This document shows, piece by piece, positions 1 to 9,322 of a stretch of DNA of 64,000 bases. The position numbers were made by a program, and so were the translations under genes. Positions within the stretch are counted from its first letter, which is position 1; every line of letters begins with the position of its first letter. Where the stretch lies: the NCBI RefSeq assembly GCF_014873485.1, contig NZ_JADBDT010000001.1:3528501-3592500 (forward strand). Reading direction: 5' to 3'. The DNA comes from Sphingopyxis sp. OAS728 (lineage in GTDB: Bacteria; Pseudomonadota; Alphaproteobacteria; Sphingomonadales; Sphingomonadaceae). The notes beneath the pieces are model-generated. The model was not told the origin of the DNA. It did no database searches and was given only the letters and a program-made list of their open reading frames with translations.

Positions 1-1
1 A

Positions 2-1330
2 GGTGAGGATCGCACGATCGCCTATATCGTCGGCGAATGGGCGAAGGCGGGGCTCGAAGCCGTGCCGGGCAGCACAACACCCTGGCTCCAGCCGGTACCC
101 TTCGTCGAAACGCAGGCGCTTGGCGGCAGTGCGAAGTTCAAAGTCAAAGGCCGCGACTTCGCGCTCGAGGATGACGGGATCATCCTGAGCAGCCGCGACG
201 CGTCGACCTCGCTCACCGATCTTCCCGCCGTCTTCGTCGGCTATGGCCTCGACGGCGCGGGCAAGGTCAATGCCGACGTCAAGGGCAAGTTGGCGATCAT
301 GCTGTTCGAAAACGCGCTCTTCGGCGACAAGCTGCCGCGCTATCGCGAGCGGCGCCAGATGCTCGCCGATGCGGGTGCATCCGCCGTGCTCGTCATCGCG
401 ACCGACGCTGTGCCGTGGACCGCGCTGCGCGAAAGCGCGGGCGCCAAGTCGGTCCGCCTTGCCAGCGCCAAGCCGGGCGCACCGGTCAGCGGCTTCCTGT
501 CGATCGAGGCGGCCGATGCGCTGCTCAAAAAGGCGGGGCAGGATAGCAGTGCGCTTCGCGAAGCCGCAAAATCACCCGATTACAAGGGTGCCGCCCTGCC
601 AGTGACCGCGGACCTGACCGCGAAATCGAACACGCGTCCCTTCGCCAGCAACAATGTGATCGCAAAGCTTCCGGGCGCCAAGCCCGACGGCAAGGCTGTG
701 CTGTTTCTCGGCCACTGGGACCATCTCGGCATTTGTGCGCCCGAAGGCGAAGCGGACCGCATCTGCAACGGCGCGGTCGACAATGCCAGCGGCATCGCTG
801 TGCTGATCGAGGTCGCTAAGCGGCTGGGTTCGGGTGCGCGTCCCGACCGCGACATCTATTTCATGGCGACGACCGCAGAGGAAAAGGGCCTGCTCGGCGC
901 GCATTATTTCGCCGATCACCCGGTGGTGCCGCTGACTGATATCACTGTTGCGCTCAACGTCGACACGATCGCGATTTCGCCGCGCGGCACGCCCGTCGCG
1001 ACGCTCGGGCGCGGCAAGCCCGCTTATGACGCCGTCGTGCGCGAGGCGGCGACCAAGCTTGGCCGCAAGGTCGACGAGGATGGTGAGGCCGATGCCTTCA
1101 TCCAGCGGCAGGACGGCTGGGCGCTCGGCGCCAAGGGCGTCACCTCGCTGATGGTCGGTGGCAGCTTTTCGGACATGAAGCTGCTCGAGGCCTTCCTCGG
1201 CAGCGACTATCACAGCGCCGCCGATAATTTCTCGGACAAGATCCCGCTCGGCGGTGCCGCAGAGGACGCCGACCTGCATGTCGCGCTCGGCCGGGCGTTC
1301 GCCGATACGAAGCGCTGGCCGGGTAAGTGA
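2..1330 (+). CDS. M28 family zinc peptidase (5' truncated)
   Basis: Partial gene whose start lies left of the window; the open frame runs from base 2 (442 residues visible). The C-terminal half is a peptidase family M28 domain with the expected metal ligands in order: GHWDHLG, DNASGIA, EEKGLLGA, an NVDT motif and a SDYHSAADN histidine near the end. The preceding part looks like a PA-type insert (VFVGYGLDG followed by GKLAIML). Family members are secreted or periplasmic aminopeptidases using two zinc ions. Any signal peptide would be outside the window. It is followed by a hairpin that serves the opposite-strand gene. Family assignment is firm; the substrate is unknown. Confidence 0.88.
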   Translation, partial: GEDRTIAYIVGEWAKAGLEAVPGSTTPWLQPVPFVETQALGGSAKFKVKGRDFALEDDGIILSSRDASTSLTDLPAVFVGYGLDGAGKVNADVKGKLAIMLFENALFGDKLPRYRERRQMLADAGASAVLVIATDAVPWTALRESAGAKSVRLASAKPGAPVSGFLSIEAADALLKKAGQDSSALREAAKSPDYKGAALPVTADLTAKSNTRPFASNNVIAKLPGAKPDGKAVLFLGHWDHLGICAPEGEADRICNGAVDNASGIAVLIEVAKRLGSGARPDRDIYFMATTAEEKGLLGAHYFADHPVVPLTDITVALNVDTIAISPRGTPVATLGRGKPAYDAVVREAATKLGRKVDEDGEADAFIQRQDGWALGAKGVTSLMVGGSFSDMKLLEAFLGSDYHSAADNFSDKIPLGGAAEDADLHVALGRAFADTKRWPGK

Positions 1331-1340
1331 GCTTCGCCGA

Positions 1341-1377
1341 ATAAGAAACGCCGCCCCCGCTTTCGCAGGGGCGGCGT
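1341..1377 (-). terminator. Rho-independent terminator of the DAHP synthase gene
   Basis: Arms 1348-1360 and 1365-1377 form a 13-bp GC-rich stem with one mismatch and a 4-base loop. Read on the minus strand the stem is followed by TTTCTTAT. It sits 18 bp past the minus-strand stop codon at 1395 and could also stop the plus-strand peptidase transcript. Confidence 0.75.
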
Positions 1378-1394
1378 CATCTACCGGGCTGGCT

Positions 1395-2768
1395 TTAGGC
1401 CGCCTGCTTCGCGCGGTCGGCCATTTCCTGGTTGAGCATTTCGGCGAGCAGGAACGCCAGTTCGAGCGACTGCCCCGCATTCAGGCGCGGATCGCAATGC
1501 GTGTGGTAGCGATCGGCCAGATCCATCTGGGTCACGTCCATCGCGCCGCCGGTGCATTCGGTGACATTCTGGCCGGTCATTTCGATATGGATGCCGCCGC
1601 CATGTGTGCCCTCTGCGCGGTGCACGGCGAAGAAGCCGCGCACTTCGGCAAGGATGCGCTCGAACGGGCGCGTCTTGTAACCGTTGTTTGTCTTGATGAC
1701 ATTGCCGTGCATCGGGTCGCACGACCAGACGACGGGGTGGCCCGATTCCTTCACCGCGCGCACCAGCTTCGGCAGATGCGCCTCGATCTTGTCGTGGCCG
1801 TAGCGCGTGATCAGCGTCATGCGGCCGGCGACATGGTTCGGGTTCAGCGTGTCGAGCAGGCGGAGCAGCGCATCGGGCTCGAGGCTCGGGCCGCATTTCA
1901 TGCCGACCGGATTGCCGATGCCGCGGAGGTACTCGATATGCGCCGAACCCTCGAAGCGGGTGCGGTCGCCGACCCACAGGAAGTGGCCCGATGTGTCGTA
2001 CCAGCCGCCGGTCAGGCTGTCCTGACGCGTGAGCGCCTGCTCATAGGGGAGCAGCAGCGCCTCATGGCTGGTGTAGAAGCTGGTGCCCTTGATCTGCGGC
2101 ACCGTTTCGGGCGTCACGCCGCACGCTTCCATGAACGCCAGCGCTTCGGAAATCCGCGCGGCGGTTTCCTGATATTTCTTCGCCCACGGGCTGCGGTCCA
2201 TGAAGTCGTGCGTCCAGGCATTGACCTGGTGCAGGTTCGCATAGCCGCCGTTCGCAAAGGCGCGCAGCAGGTTCAGCGTCGCAGCCGACTGGTTATACGC
2301 CTTGACCATGCGCTGCGGGTCGGGCTCGCGGCCCGCTTCCTCGAACGCGATGTCGTTGATGATGTCGCCGCGATAGCTCGGCAGCGACACGCCATCGATA
2401 TCTTCCATATCCGCCGAGCGCGGCTTGGCGAACTGGCCCGCCATGCGGCCGAGCTTCACCACGGGCATTTTCGAGGCGAAGGTCAGCACGACCGCCATCT
2501 GGAGCAGCACGCGGAAGGTGTCGCGGATGTTGTTCGGATGGAATTCGGCAAAGCTTTCGGCGCAGTCGCCGCCCTGGAGCAGGAAGGCCTTGCCCTCGGC
2601 AACCTTGCCCAGTTCGGAGGTCAAGTCGCGCGCCTCGCCGGCAAACACCAGCGGCGGATAATTGCTGAGCTCGCGCTCCGCCGCCGCGAGCGCATCGGCG
2701 TCGCGGTAGGTGGGGAGTTGGCGGGCCTCGTGCGAGCGCCAGCTATGCGGTTGCCAGTTTTTTGTCAT
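1395..2768 (-). CDS. Class II 3-deoxy-7-phosphoheptulonate (DAHP) synthase
   Basis: 457 residues starting [10 protein letters not shown]. An upstream in-frame extension exists, but this ATG gives the usual class II N-terminus. The enzyme condenses phosphoenolpyruvate with erythrose 4-phosphate, the first step of the shikimate pathway. Recognisable class II blocks are [11 protein letters not shown], a [12 protein letters not shown] stretch, the GMKCGPS loop, and the HGNVIKT and [15 protein letters not shown] blocks towards the C-terminus. The length fits the plant/bacterial class II family (about 450 aa) rather than the short class I enzymes. It is monocistronic, between a terminator and a divergent membrane protein gene. 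Confidence 0.95.
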   Translation of the reverse strand: MTKNWQPHSWRSHEARQLPTYRDADALAAAERELSNYPPLVFAGEARDLTSELGKVAEGKAFLLQGGDCAESFAEFHPNNIRDTFRVLLQMAVVLTFASKMPVVKLGRMAGQFAKPRSADMEDIDGVSLPSYRGDIINDIAFEEAGREPDPQRMVKAYNQSAATLNLLRAFANGGYANLHQVNAWTHDFMDRSPWAKKYQETAARISEALAFMEACGVTPETVPQIKGTSFYTSHEALLLPYEQALTRQDSLTGGWYDTSGHFLWVGDRTRFEGSAHIEYLRGIGNPVGMKCGPSLEPDALLRLLDTLNPNHVAGRMTLITRYGHDKIEAHLPKLVRAVKESGHPVVWSCDPMHGNVIKTNNGYKTRPFERILAEVRGFFAVHRAEGTHGGGIHIEMTGQNVTECTGGAMDVTQMDLADRYHTHCDPRLNAGQSLELAFLLAEMLNQEMADRAKQAA

Positions 2769-3021
2769 ATGCCTGTCTTTTCGCGTTCGAATCGAGCGCC
2801 ACATGGCGCCTCTGCCGCGCGGAAGCAATGTTTCCGGCACGAGCAAACCCGAAAATTAGCATTGTCGTGACATTTGCGCACCTATGCTTTTCTTGAGCGG
2901 CAAAAACGGTTAGTTTGTTACGCGCTTTGGATGTGGAGGGGTCTGCGGCCAAGGCTTTTTGCAATCGGCAACGTCATACACCCGGTGGCCCGGCGGCGGG
3001 TCGGGATGCGAGCGACTAGCT

Positions 3022-3699
3022 ATGGCGAATTTCGAATCCGCGTGGTTCGTATATGGGGTGCTGCTCCTGTTGCTCGCGACAAGCCTTGTCGTGCGGATCG
3101 AATATGCGCGCATGGGCCTTGCCGCGGCGGCGTTGGTGGCGCTGCCGTTGACGCTGTTCCGGGGCCCCGACGTCGGTTACGGCCTACTGGTGCTCGCGAT
3201 CCTCGCGATCAATATCGGCATATTGGCGCGGCTCTGGTTCGGCGGGACGAATATCCGCTTCACGGCCGAAGAAGAAGAATTGCGCCGCCAACATTTTCCC
3301 GAACTTGGCGCGGTGGTTGCGCGCGACCTGATCGATCAGGGAAACTGGATATCGGCGAAGCGCGGCGAGGTGCTGATCCGCGAAAATCAGGCTGCACCCA
3401 GTCTTTTCTATCTGGCGGAAGGTAACGCGACGATCCTGCGCGACGGGACCGAGATCGGCAAGCTTTCGGACGGCGCGCTGATCGGCGAAGCGACCGTGCT
3501 CGACGGCACGCACGCGACGGGAACGGTGCTGCTGGCCAGCAACGCCCGCATGTGGTTCGTGCCTGCGGCGGCGCTCCGCGCCTATCTGGCGGCGAACCCG
3601 GGAATTGCGGGTGCGCTGCACGAAGGGTTCGCGCGCGCGCTGCGCGGCAAGCTGGCGAGTGCGAACACGCGCATCGCGGATCGGCCGTTGATTTCCTGA
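3022..3699 (+). CDS. Membrane protein with cyclic-nucleotide-binding-like (cupin) domain
   Basis: 225 residues from MANFESAWFV; an upstream extension to 2959 is less likely. Two or three hydrophobic segments fill residues 5-80 and are followed by a cNMP-binding-type beta roll (about residues 85-210). That roll contains LIRENQ, SLFYLAEGNATI and a phosphate-cassette-like GEATVLDGTHATGTV. The canonical cassette arginine (PRAA) is replaced (THAT), so cAMP binding is doubtful. The layout, short membrane helices plus a C-terminal cNMP fold, recalls Popeye-domain proteins. No enzyme domain is present. Function is unknown; membrane sensing is an inference. Confidence 0.75.
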   Translation: MANFESAWFVYGVLLLLLATSLVVRIEYARMGLAAAALVALPLTLFRGPDVGYGLLVLAILAINIGILARLWFGGTNIRFTAEEEELRRQHFPELGAVVARDLIDQGNWISAKRGEVLIRENQAAPSLFYLAEGNATILRDGTEIGKLSDGALIGEATVLDGTHATGTVLLASNARMWFVPAAALRAYLAANPGIAGALHEGFARALRGKLASANTRIADRPLIS

Positions 3700-3751
3700 G
3701 CACGCCTTCTCGGCCTCGAAACTGCAACCGGCCCCTGCTACTCCTCTGTCC

Positions 3752-4102
3752 ATGACGATGATTCTCTATGGCATTTCGAACTGCGACACGGTGAAAAAGG
3801 CTCGGCGCTGGCTCGACGAGCAGGGTGTCGCCTATCGCTTTCATGACGTGCGCAAGGATGGGCTCGACGCGGCGCGGCTCCAGAGCTGGATCGACGCGGT
3901 GGGTTGGGAAAAGCTGCTCAACAAGGCGGGAACGACCTTTCGAAAGCTGCCCGATGCGCAGAAGGACGGGCTCGATGCCGCGTCCGCCAAGGCATTGATG
4001 CTCGACCAGCCGGCGATGATCCGTCGGCCGGTCGTTGAGGCCGCGGACGGCATCAATGTCGGCTTTTCGGCCGCTGACTGGCAGGCGCGTTTTGCGGCAT
4101 GA
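3752..4102 (+). CDS. ArsC/Spx-family reductase-like protein (YffB type)
   Basis: 116 residues with a thioredoxin-like fold. The single active-site cysteine is in SNCDTVKKA near the N-terminus, and an IRRPVV motif near the C-terminus is typical of the ArsC/YffB/Spx superfamily. YffB-type proteins are thought to be glutathione-linked thiol reductases; true arsenate reduction is not shown here and no arsenic genes are nearby. The stop codon overlaps the start of the glycerophosphodiesterase gene (ATGA), suggesting translational coupling. Confidence 0.85.
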   Translation: MTMILYGISNCDTVKKARRWLDEQGVAYRFHDVRKDGLDAARLQSWIDAVGWEKLLNKAGTTFRKLPDAQKDGLDAASAKALMLDQPAMIRRPVVEAADGINVGFSAADWQARFAA

Positions 4103-5175
4103 TCCGGTCGCTTGTGGCCCTGCTGGCCTCGATGCTGCTCGCCGGCTGTTCGGCTGACGCGGTGACCGCGCAGCCCACCCTCGATGGCAAGCCGCCGATC
4201 GTGATCGCGCATCGCGGCGCGTCGGGCGAACGCCCCGAACATACGCTGGCGGCTTACAAGCTCGCGATCGAGCTTGGCGTCGATTATATCGAGCCCGACC
4301 TGGTCCTCACCAAGGATGGTATCCTCGTCGCGCGGCACGAAAATGAGATTTCCGAAACGACCGACGTCGCCGCACATTCCGAATTTGCGGCACGTAAGGC
4401 GACGAAGACGATCGACGGGCAAAAGGTCACCGGCTGGTTCACCGAGGATTTCACGCTCGCCGAACTCAAGACGCTGCGTGCGCGCGAGCGGCTGCCGAAG
4501 CTGCGCAGCACCGAATATGACGGCCGGTTCGAAATCCCGACCTTCGAGGAAATCCTGACCCTGCTCGCCGAAGTCAACAAGGGCCGGGCAAAGCCGGTCG
4601 GCGTCTATCCCGAAACGAAACACCCGAGCTATTTCGTGTCGATCGGGCTGCCGCACGAGGCGCCTTTGCTCGCGATGCTCGATCGCTTCGGATATCGCGG
4701 CCGCACCGCGCCGGTGTTTATCCAGAGCTTCGAGGTCGGCAATCTGATCGACCTGCGCGCCAAGAGCGAACTGCCTTTGATCCAACTGATGGATGCCGAG
4801 GGCGGCCCGGCCGACCGGCCGGGGACGAGCTATGCCGCCATGACGTCACCCGCGGGGCTGAAGATGATCGCCGGCTATGCCGACGGCATCGGGCCCAATA
4901 AGGGGATGGTCATCCCGCGCGGTGCGCTCGGCCGGCTGGGCAAGCCGACCGATCTGGTGCGCGATGCGCATGCCGCGGGGCTCAAGGTTCATCCCTGGAC
5001 CTTCCGCCGCGAGAATTATTTCCTGCCGCTCGGCGACAAGGGCGGGGTTAATCCCGCGGCGCATGGCGACCTTGCGGGGGAAATCACCGCTTATTTGAAC
5101 ACGGGCATCGGTGGCCTGTTCAGCGACAATCCGCGCGAAGCGGTGGCAACGGTGCGCAAGGAGAGCGGACAATGA
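4099..5175 (+). CDS. Glycerophosphodiester phosphodiesterase, lipoprotein
   Basis: 358 residues. The N-terminus is a lipoprotein signal ending in LLAGC, so the enzyme is probably anchored in the periplasm. The GDPD domain follows, with the catalytic IAHRGASGERPEHT block, the metal ligands in YIEPDL and VARHE, and the rest of a TIM barrel. The family hydrolyses glycerophosphodiesters to glycerol 3-phosphate and an alcohol. It overlaps the ArsC-like gene by 4 bp upstream and the aldo-keto reductase by 4 bp downstream, so the three genes are probably co-transcribed. Confidence 0.92.
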   Translation: MIRSLVALLASMLLAGCSADAVTAQPTLDGKPPIVIAHRGASGERPEHTLAAYKLAIELGVDYIEPDLVLTKDGILVARHENEISETTDVAAHSEFAARKATKTIDGQKVTGWFTEDFTLAELKTLRARERLPKLRSTEYDGRFEIPTFEEILTLLAEVNKGRAKPVGVYPETKHPSYFVSIGLPHEAPLLAMLDRFGYRGRTAPVFIQSFEVGNLIDLRAKSELPLIQLMDAEGGPADRPGTSYAAMTSPAGLKMIAGYADGIGPNKGMVIPRGALGRLGKPTDLVRDAHAAGLKVHPWTFRRENYFLPLGDKGGVNPAAHGDLAGEITAYLNTGIGGLFSDNPREAVATVRKESGQ

Positions 5176-6101
5176 CCAGGAAAGCCTTGGGCCAGAGCGG
5201 CCTGTCGATCCGGTCTTTCGTCCTTGGCGGCAACGTGTTCGGCATGACCGCGGGGCGCGAGGCGAGCTTCGCGGTTCTCGACCGCTTCGTCGAGCTCGGC
5301 GGCGGGATGATCGACACCGCCGACGTCTATTCGGCATGGGTTCCGGGCCACAAGGGCGGCGAGTCCGAAAGCATGATGGGCGCGTGGCTCAAGCAAAGCG
5401 GCGCGCGAGACCGTGTGCTGATCGCAACCAAGGTTGGCATGATGCCGGGCGGCTTGAAACCCGACCGCATTCGCGAAGCGGCGCAGGGCTCGCTCGACCG
5501 GCTCGGTGCCGACGTCATCGACCTTTATTTCGCGCACAAGGACGATCCCGATGTGCCGCTGGACGAAGTGCTCGGCGCCTTTGCCGAACTCGTCGACGCG
5601 GGGTTGGTGCGCTCGATCGGCGCGTCGAATTATTCGGCCGAGCGTCTGGCGGAGGCTCTGCGCGTATCGGACGATAAGGGCCTGCCGCGCTACACCGCGA
5701 TGCAACCCGAGCTCAACCTGCTCGACCGCGACCAATATGAGGGTGCGCTGCAACGGCTTTGCATCGATGAAGGGCTGGGGGTCGTTACCTATTTCAGCCT
5801 CGCCTCGGGCTATCTGTCGGGCAAATATCGCGGTGCCGACGACCTCGGCAAAAGCCCGCGCGGTGCGCGGGTCAAACCCTATATGGAGGGCAAAGGCCCG
5901 GCGGTGCTCGCGGTAATGGACCGGATCGCGGCGGAGACCGGCGCCACCCTCTCGCAGATCGCGCTGGCGTGGGTCGCCGCGCAGCCCGGTGTAACCGCGC
6001 CGATCGCCAGCGCGACGACGGTGGAGCAATTGGACGAGCTGATGGGCAGCCTCGATCTCGAACTGGGCGACGCGCATCTGGCTGCGCTCAGCGCGGCCTG
6101 A
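5172..6101 (+). CDS. Aldo/keto reductase
   Basis: 309 residues forming a TIM-barrel NADPH-dependent oxidoreductase. The catalytic tetrad can be placed: Asp and Tyr in IDTADVYSAW, Lys in IATKVG and His in YFAHKDD. The cofactor-binding end is APIASATTVEQLDEL. It starts with an ATG overlapping the previous stop codon. The physiological substrate cannot be deduced; the sequence resembles the YajO/general stress AKR group. Confidence 0.9.
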   Translation: MTRKALGQSGLSIRSFVLGGNVFGMTAGREASFAVLDRFVELGGGMIDTADVYSAWVPGHKGGESESMMGAWLKQSGARDRVLIATKVGMMPGGLKPDRIREAAQGSLDRLGADVIDLYFAHKDDPDVPLDEVLGAFAELVDAGLVRSIGASNYSAERLAEALRVSDDKGLPRYTAMQPELNLLDRDQYEGALQRLCIDEGLGVVTYFSLASGYLSGKYRGADDLGKSPRGARVKPYMEGKGPAVLAVMDRIAAETGATLSQIALAWVAAQPGVTAPIASATTVEQLDELMGSLDLELGDAHLAALSAA

Positions 6102-6187
6102 CATTCGGCGGCGCGCCCTTGCGGCGCTGCAACAAAAGGGGCTTTGGCGCTTTCGCCGCGCCGTTTTAGCGGCTAAACCCCCGCGCC

Positions 6188-7051
6188 ATGTCCACGACCT
6201 CCAAAACGCTCACCTTCGACACCTCGACCAGCCGCGCCAACCCGACGCCGCAGCCGATGAAACGCCTGACGGTGCCGCGTATCCGCCAGCGCAAGGGCGG
6301 CGAGCCGCTTGTGATGCTCACCGCCTACACCGTTCGCATGGCACAGCTGCTCGATCCGCATTGCGACATGCTGCTCGTCGGCGATTCGCTGGCGCAGGTG
6401 ATCTACGGCTTGCCGCACACGGTCGGCGTCACGATGGAGATGATGGCGCTGCACGGCGCCGCCGTCGTTCGCGGCAGCTATCATGCTGCGGTGATCGTCG
6501 ACATGCCGTTCGGCAGCTATGAGGGCAGCCCGCAGCAGGCGTTCGACAATGCGGCACGGCTGCTCAAGGAAACCGGCGCCGCGGCGGTGAAGGTCGAGGG
6601 CGGCAAGGTGCTCGCGCCGACGATCGAATTCCTCACCCAGCGCGGCATCCCCGTGATGGGGCATGTCGGGCTGACGCCGCAGGCCGTCAACATCCTCGGC
6701 GGCTATGGCGTACGCGGCAAGAGTGAGGAAGAGGCGCGTTCGATCGTCGAAGATGCCGTTGCGGTCGCGCAGGCCGGGGCTTTCTCGATTGTGATCGAGG
6801 GTGTGCTCGAATCGATCGCGATCGAGATCACGAACAAGGTCGATTGCCCGACCATCGGCATCGGCGCCTCGGCCGAGTGCGACGGGCAGGTGCTCGTCAC
6901 CGACGACATGCTCGGCATGTTCGACCGGGTCCCGAAATTCGTGAAGCGCTATCAGGATATGGCGGGCGTCGTCAGCGGTGCGGTCAAGGACTATGCCGAC
7001 GAAGTCAGGTCCCGTTCATTCCCGACCGAGGATCAGACCTACGCAGGTTGA
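6188..7051 (+). CDS. panB: 3-methyl-2-oxobutanoate hydroxymethyltransferase
   Basis: 287 residues. PanB transfers a hydroxymethyl group from 5,10-methylene-THF to alpha-ketoisovalerate, the first committed step of pantothenate synthesis. Seen are the MLTAYT and [13 protein letters not shown] blocks, [33 protein letters not shown] and the catalytic-region IVIEG. A second ATG at 6254 (MKRLTVP) gives an N-terminus closer to most PanB proteins, so the first 22 residues may be an extension or a mis-start. The rest of the pathway is not in the window. Confidence 0.95.
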   Translation: MSTTSKTLTFDTSTSRANPTPQPMKRLTVPRIRQRKGGEPLVMLTAYTVRMAQLLDPHCDMLLVGDSLAQVIYGLPHTVGVTMEMMALHGAAVVRGSYHAAVIVDMPFGSYEGSPQQAFDNAARLLKETGAAAVKVEGGKVLAPTIEFLTQRGIPVMGHVGLTPQAVNILGGYGVRGKSEEEARSIVEDAVAVAQAGAFSIVIEGVLESIAIEITNKVDCPTIGIGASAECDGQVLVTDDMLGMFDRVPKFVKRYQDMAGVVSGAVKDYADEVRSRSFPTEDQTYAG

Positions 7052-7064
7052 AGCTTCGGCGATC

Positions 7065-7091
7065 CGCCAAAGTGAAACGCTTGGCGTTTTT
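7065..7091 (+). terminator. Possible weak terminator after panB
   Basis: CGCCAA (7065-7070) and TTGGCG (7081-7086) form a 6-bp stem followed directly by five T residues. The stem is short, so read-through is likely. Confidence 0.4.
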
Positions 7092-7164
7092 CAGTGCCGT
7101 CGCTAAGGAAGCGGCCGGCGTCATGCGGAAAGCTTGGGCCAATATTGAGTTTATGGAGGTTTGA

Positions 7165-7938
7165 TTGGCCCTGAGCCCGACGAATGATGCCGCGCTGTTG
7201 CAGGAAGTCGACGAAGCCGTCCGCAAGGACCGGCTCGACACGATCATGCAGCGTTATGGCCGCTGGATCATCGGCGGCGTGCTCGCCGCCCTGCTGGCGT
7301 TCGGCGGCTATCTGTTCTGGAACCACCGGCAGGATGCCGCGCGCGGCGAGCAGGCCGAGCAGTTGATCGCGGCGTTCGAGAAGATCGGCACCAATCAGCC
7401 GCGCGCCGCGACGACCGACCTGCAGAAGCTCGCGGCTGAAGGCGATCCCGCGTACCGCGCGGTGGCGCAGATGCAGGAAGCGAACATCAAGGCACAGACC
7501 GGCGACCTGAAAGCCGCCGCCGCCCTGATGGCGAAAGTTGCCGCCGACACCAAGCTCGACCAGGCGCTCCGGGATCTCGCGCTGATCCGCCAGACGGCAT
7601 TCGAATATGACACGCTGAAGCCCGAGGTGGTGATCGCGCGGATGAAGCCGATGGTCGATGCGAAGGATCCGGCGTCTAGCTGGTTCGCGAGCGCCGCCGA
7701 GCTCTCGGCGACCGCGCATTACCAGCTGGGCCAGTTCGACCAGGCGGGCGCGCTTTATGGCCGCATCGCCAAATTGCCTGATGTCACCAAGTCGCTGCAA
7801 TCGCGTTCGGTGCAGATGGCGGGCATGCTCGGCGTCGATGCGGTTGCCGATCGGGCGGCCGAAAGCGCCGCCAAGGACCAAAAAGGCAGTGCCGCGCCGA
7901 AGGCAGCGGCAGCCGCAAAGACTGAGGAAGCCAAGTAA
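7165..7938 (+). CDS. YfgM-like tetratricopeptide membrane protein
   Basis: 257 residues. TTG is the likely start because a GGAGG ribosome site lies five bases upstream and no ATG is available nearby. A cytoplasmic N-terminus is followed by one membrane segment (IIGGVLAALLAFGGYLFW), then a helical TPR-like periplasmic domain and an Ala/Lys-rich tail. This matches the YfgM/TPR_21 family, a periplasmic chaperone-network partner of the translocon and BAM. The following genes are bamB and der, the same order as in enterobacteria, which supports the assignment. Confidence 0.85.
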   Translation: MALSPTNDAALLQEVDEAVRKDRLDTIMQRYGRWIIGGVLAALLAFGGYLFWNHRQDAARGEQAEQLIAAFEKIGTNQPRAATTDLQKLAAEGDPAYRAVAQMQEANIKAQTGDLKAAAALMAKVAADTKLDQALRDLALIRQTAFEYDTLKPEVVIARMKPMVDAKDPASSWFASAAELSATAHYQLGQFDQAGALYGRIAKLPDVTKSLQSRSVQMAGMLGVDAVADRAAESAAKDQKGSAAPKAAAAAKTEEAK

Positions 7939-7939
7939 T

Positions 7940-9274
7940 ATGCGGAATGCGCGTTTCGGAATTTATGCGGCGCTGATCGCGCTGCCGCTTGCGGGCTGCG
8001 GTGTGCTGAAAGGCGACGGCGGGCCGAAGACGCCGACCGTTGGCGACCGCGTGTCGATCCTGTCGAACGACAATAGCGTCAAGGTTGATCCCGCCACCGC
8101 GTCGATCGCGGTCGTGCTGCCCGAACCGGCGGTTAACGCCGCCTGGGCGCAGTCGGGCGGCAACGCATCGAAATCGATGGGGCACCCGGCGCTGGCTGCG
8201 ACGCGCACGAAGCTGTGGGAAGCCAATATCGCGGGCAGCACAAACAAGCAGCGGATCGCAGCATCGCCGGTGATTGCTGACAACCGCCTGTTCGTCGTTG
8301 ATACCGACGCCGTTGTCACCGCCTTCGCCGCCGACACGGGCGCCAAATTGTGGAGCGCGTCGATCGGCAGCACGGGCAAGGATTTCAAGGCATCGCTGTT
8401 CGGCGGCGGCGCCGGGGTCGACGGGAATGTCGTCTATGCGACGAGCGGCGTCGGCGACGTCGCGGCGCTCAATGTCGCCGACGGCTCGGTGATCTGGAAG
8501 GTCAAGCCCGCAGGCCCGCTGCGCGGCGCACCGACGATCGCGTTCGGCGGCGTCTATGTCATCAGCCAGGACAACCAGATTTTCGCGCTCAATGCCGCTG
8601 ACGGAGCCGTCCAATGGCAGGCGACCGCGTCGGCGGAGGCGGGCAGCGTGTTCGGCGCCGCGTCGCCCGCGGCGGGACAGGGGACAATCGTCGCCGGCTT
8701 CTCGTCGGGCGAAGTGCAGGCCTATCGTTACGAAAACGGCCGCGACCTGTGGGAAGACGCGCTCGCGCGTACGTCGATGGCGCTGTCGGTGTCGACGCTC
8801 ACCGACGTCGACGCCGATCCGGTGGTCGATCGCGGCCGCGTCTTCGCACTCGGCCAGGGCGGCCGCATGGCAAGCTATGAGCTCGTCACCGGCCAGCGTA
8901 GCTGGGAAATCTCGATCGCCGGCATCTCGACGCCCTATGTGGTCGGCGAGTGGGTTTATGCGATGACCGACGACGGCAAGTTGCTGTGCGTCGCGCGCTC
9001 GAACGGCAAGGTTCGCTGGCTCCAGCAGCTCGCGCGCTTCCGCGTCGAAACCGAAAAGAAGAAAAAGGACCCGATCCGCTGGACCGGACCGATTCTGGCG
9101 GGTGGCCGCCTGATCGCGGTCAACAGCGAGGGGATCTTGTCGGAATTTTCGCCGACCGACGGATCGCTGCTGGGCACGACCGATTTCAAATCGCCGCTGT
9201 CGCAGGCTCCGGTGGTCGCGAACAATATTTTGTACGTCCTCGCGGACGACGGGAAAATCACGGCCTGGCGCTGA
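7940..9274 (+). CDS. bamB: Outer membrane assembly lipoprotein BamB (beta propeller)
   Basis: 444 residues from the ATG one base after the YfgM stop. The lipoprotein signal ends in LPLAGC. The mature part has PQQ-like beta-propeller repeats, with recurring patterns such as VYATSGVGDVAALNVADGS, VYVISQDNQIFALNAADG and VYAMTDDGKLLCVARSNGK. BamB is the propeller subunit of the BAM complex that inserts beta-barrel proteins in the outer membrane. It is co-directional and closely spaced with the YfgM-like gene and der. Confidence 0.93.
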   Translation: MRNARFGIYAALIALPLAGCGVLKGDGGPKTPTVGDRVSILSNDNSVKVDPATASIAVVLPEPAVNAAWAQSGGNASKSMGHPALAATRTKLWEANIAGSTNKQRIAASPVIADNRLFVVDTDAVVTAFAADTGAKLWSASIGSTGKDFKASLFGGGAGVDGNVVYATSGVGDVAALNVADGSVIWKVKPAGPLRGAPTIAFGGVYVISQDNQIFALNAADGAVQWQATASAEAGSVFGAASPAAGQGTIVAGFSSGEVQAYRYENGRDLWEDALARTSMALSVSTLTDVDADPVVDRGRVFALGQGGRMASYELVTGQRSWEISIAGISTPYVVGEWVYAMTDDGKLLCVARSNGKVRWLQQLARFRVETEKKKKDPIRWTGPILAGGRLIAVNSEGILSEFSPTDGSLLGTTDFKSPLSQAPVVANNILYVLADDGKITAWR

Positions 9275-9322
9275 CACGCGTCCGGGCCGGGATGGCCCGG
9301 ACAGATACAGGGATTTAATTTC

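Noticed and set aside
3752..4102. Arsenate reductase of an arsenic resistance operon
   Set aside because: The protein is the YffB/Spx type and there are no arsenic transport or regulatory genes next to it.
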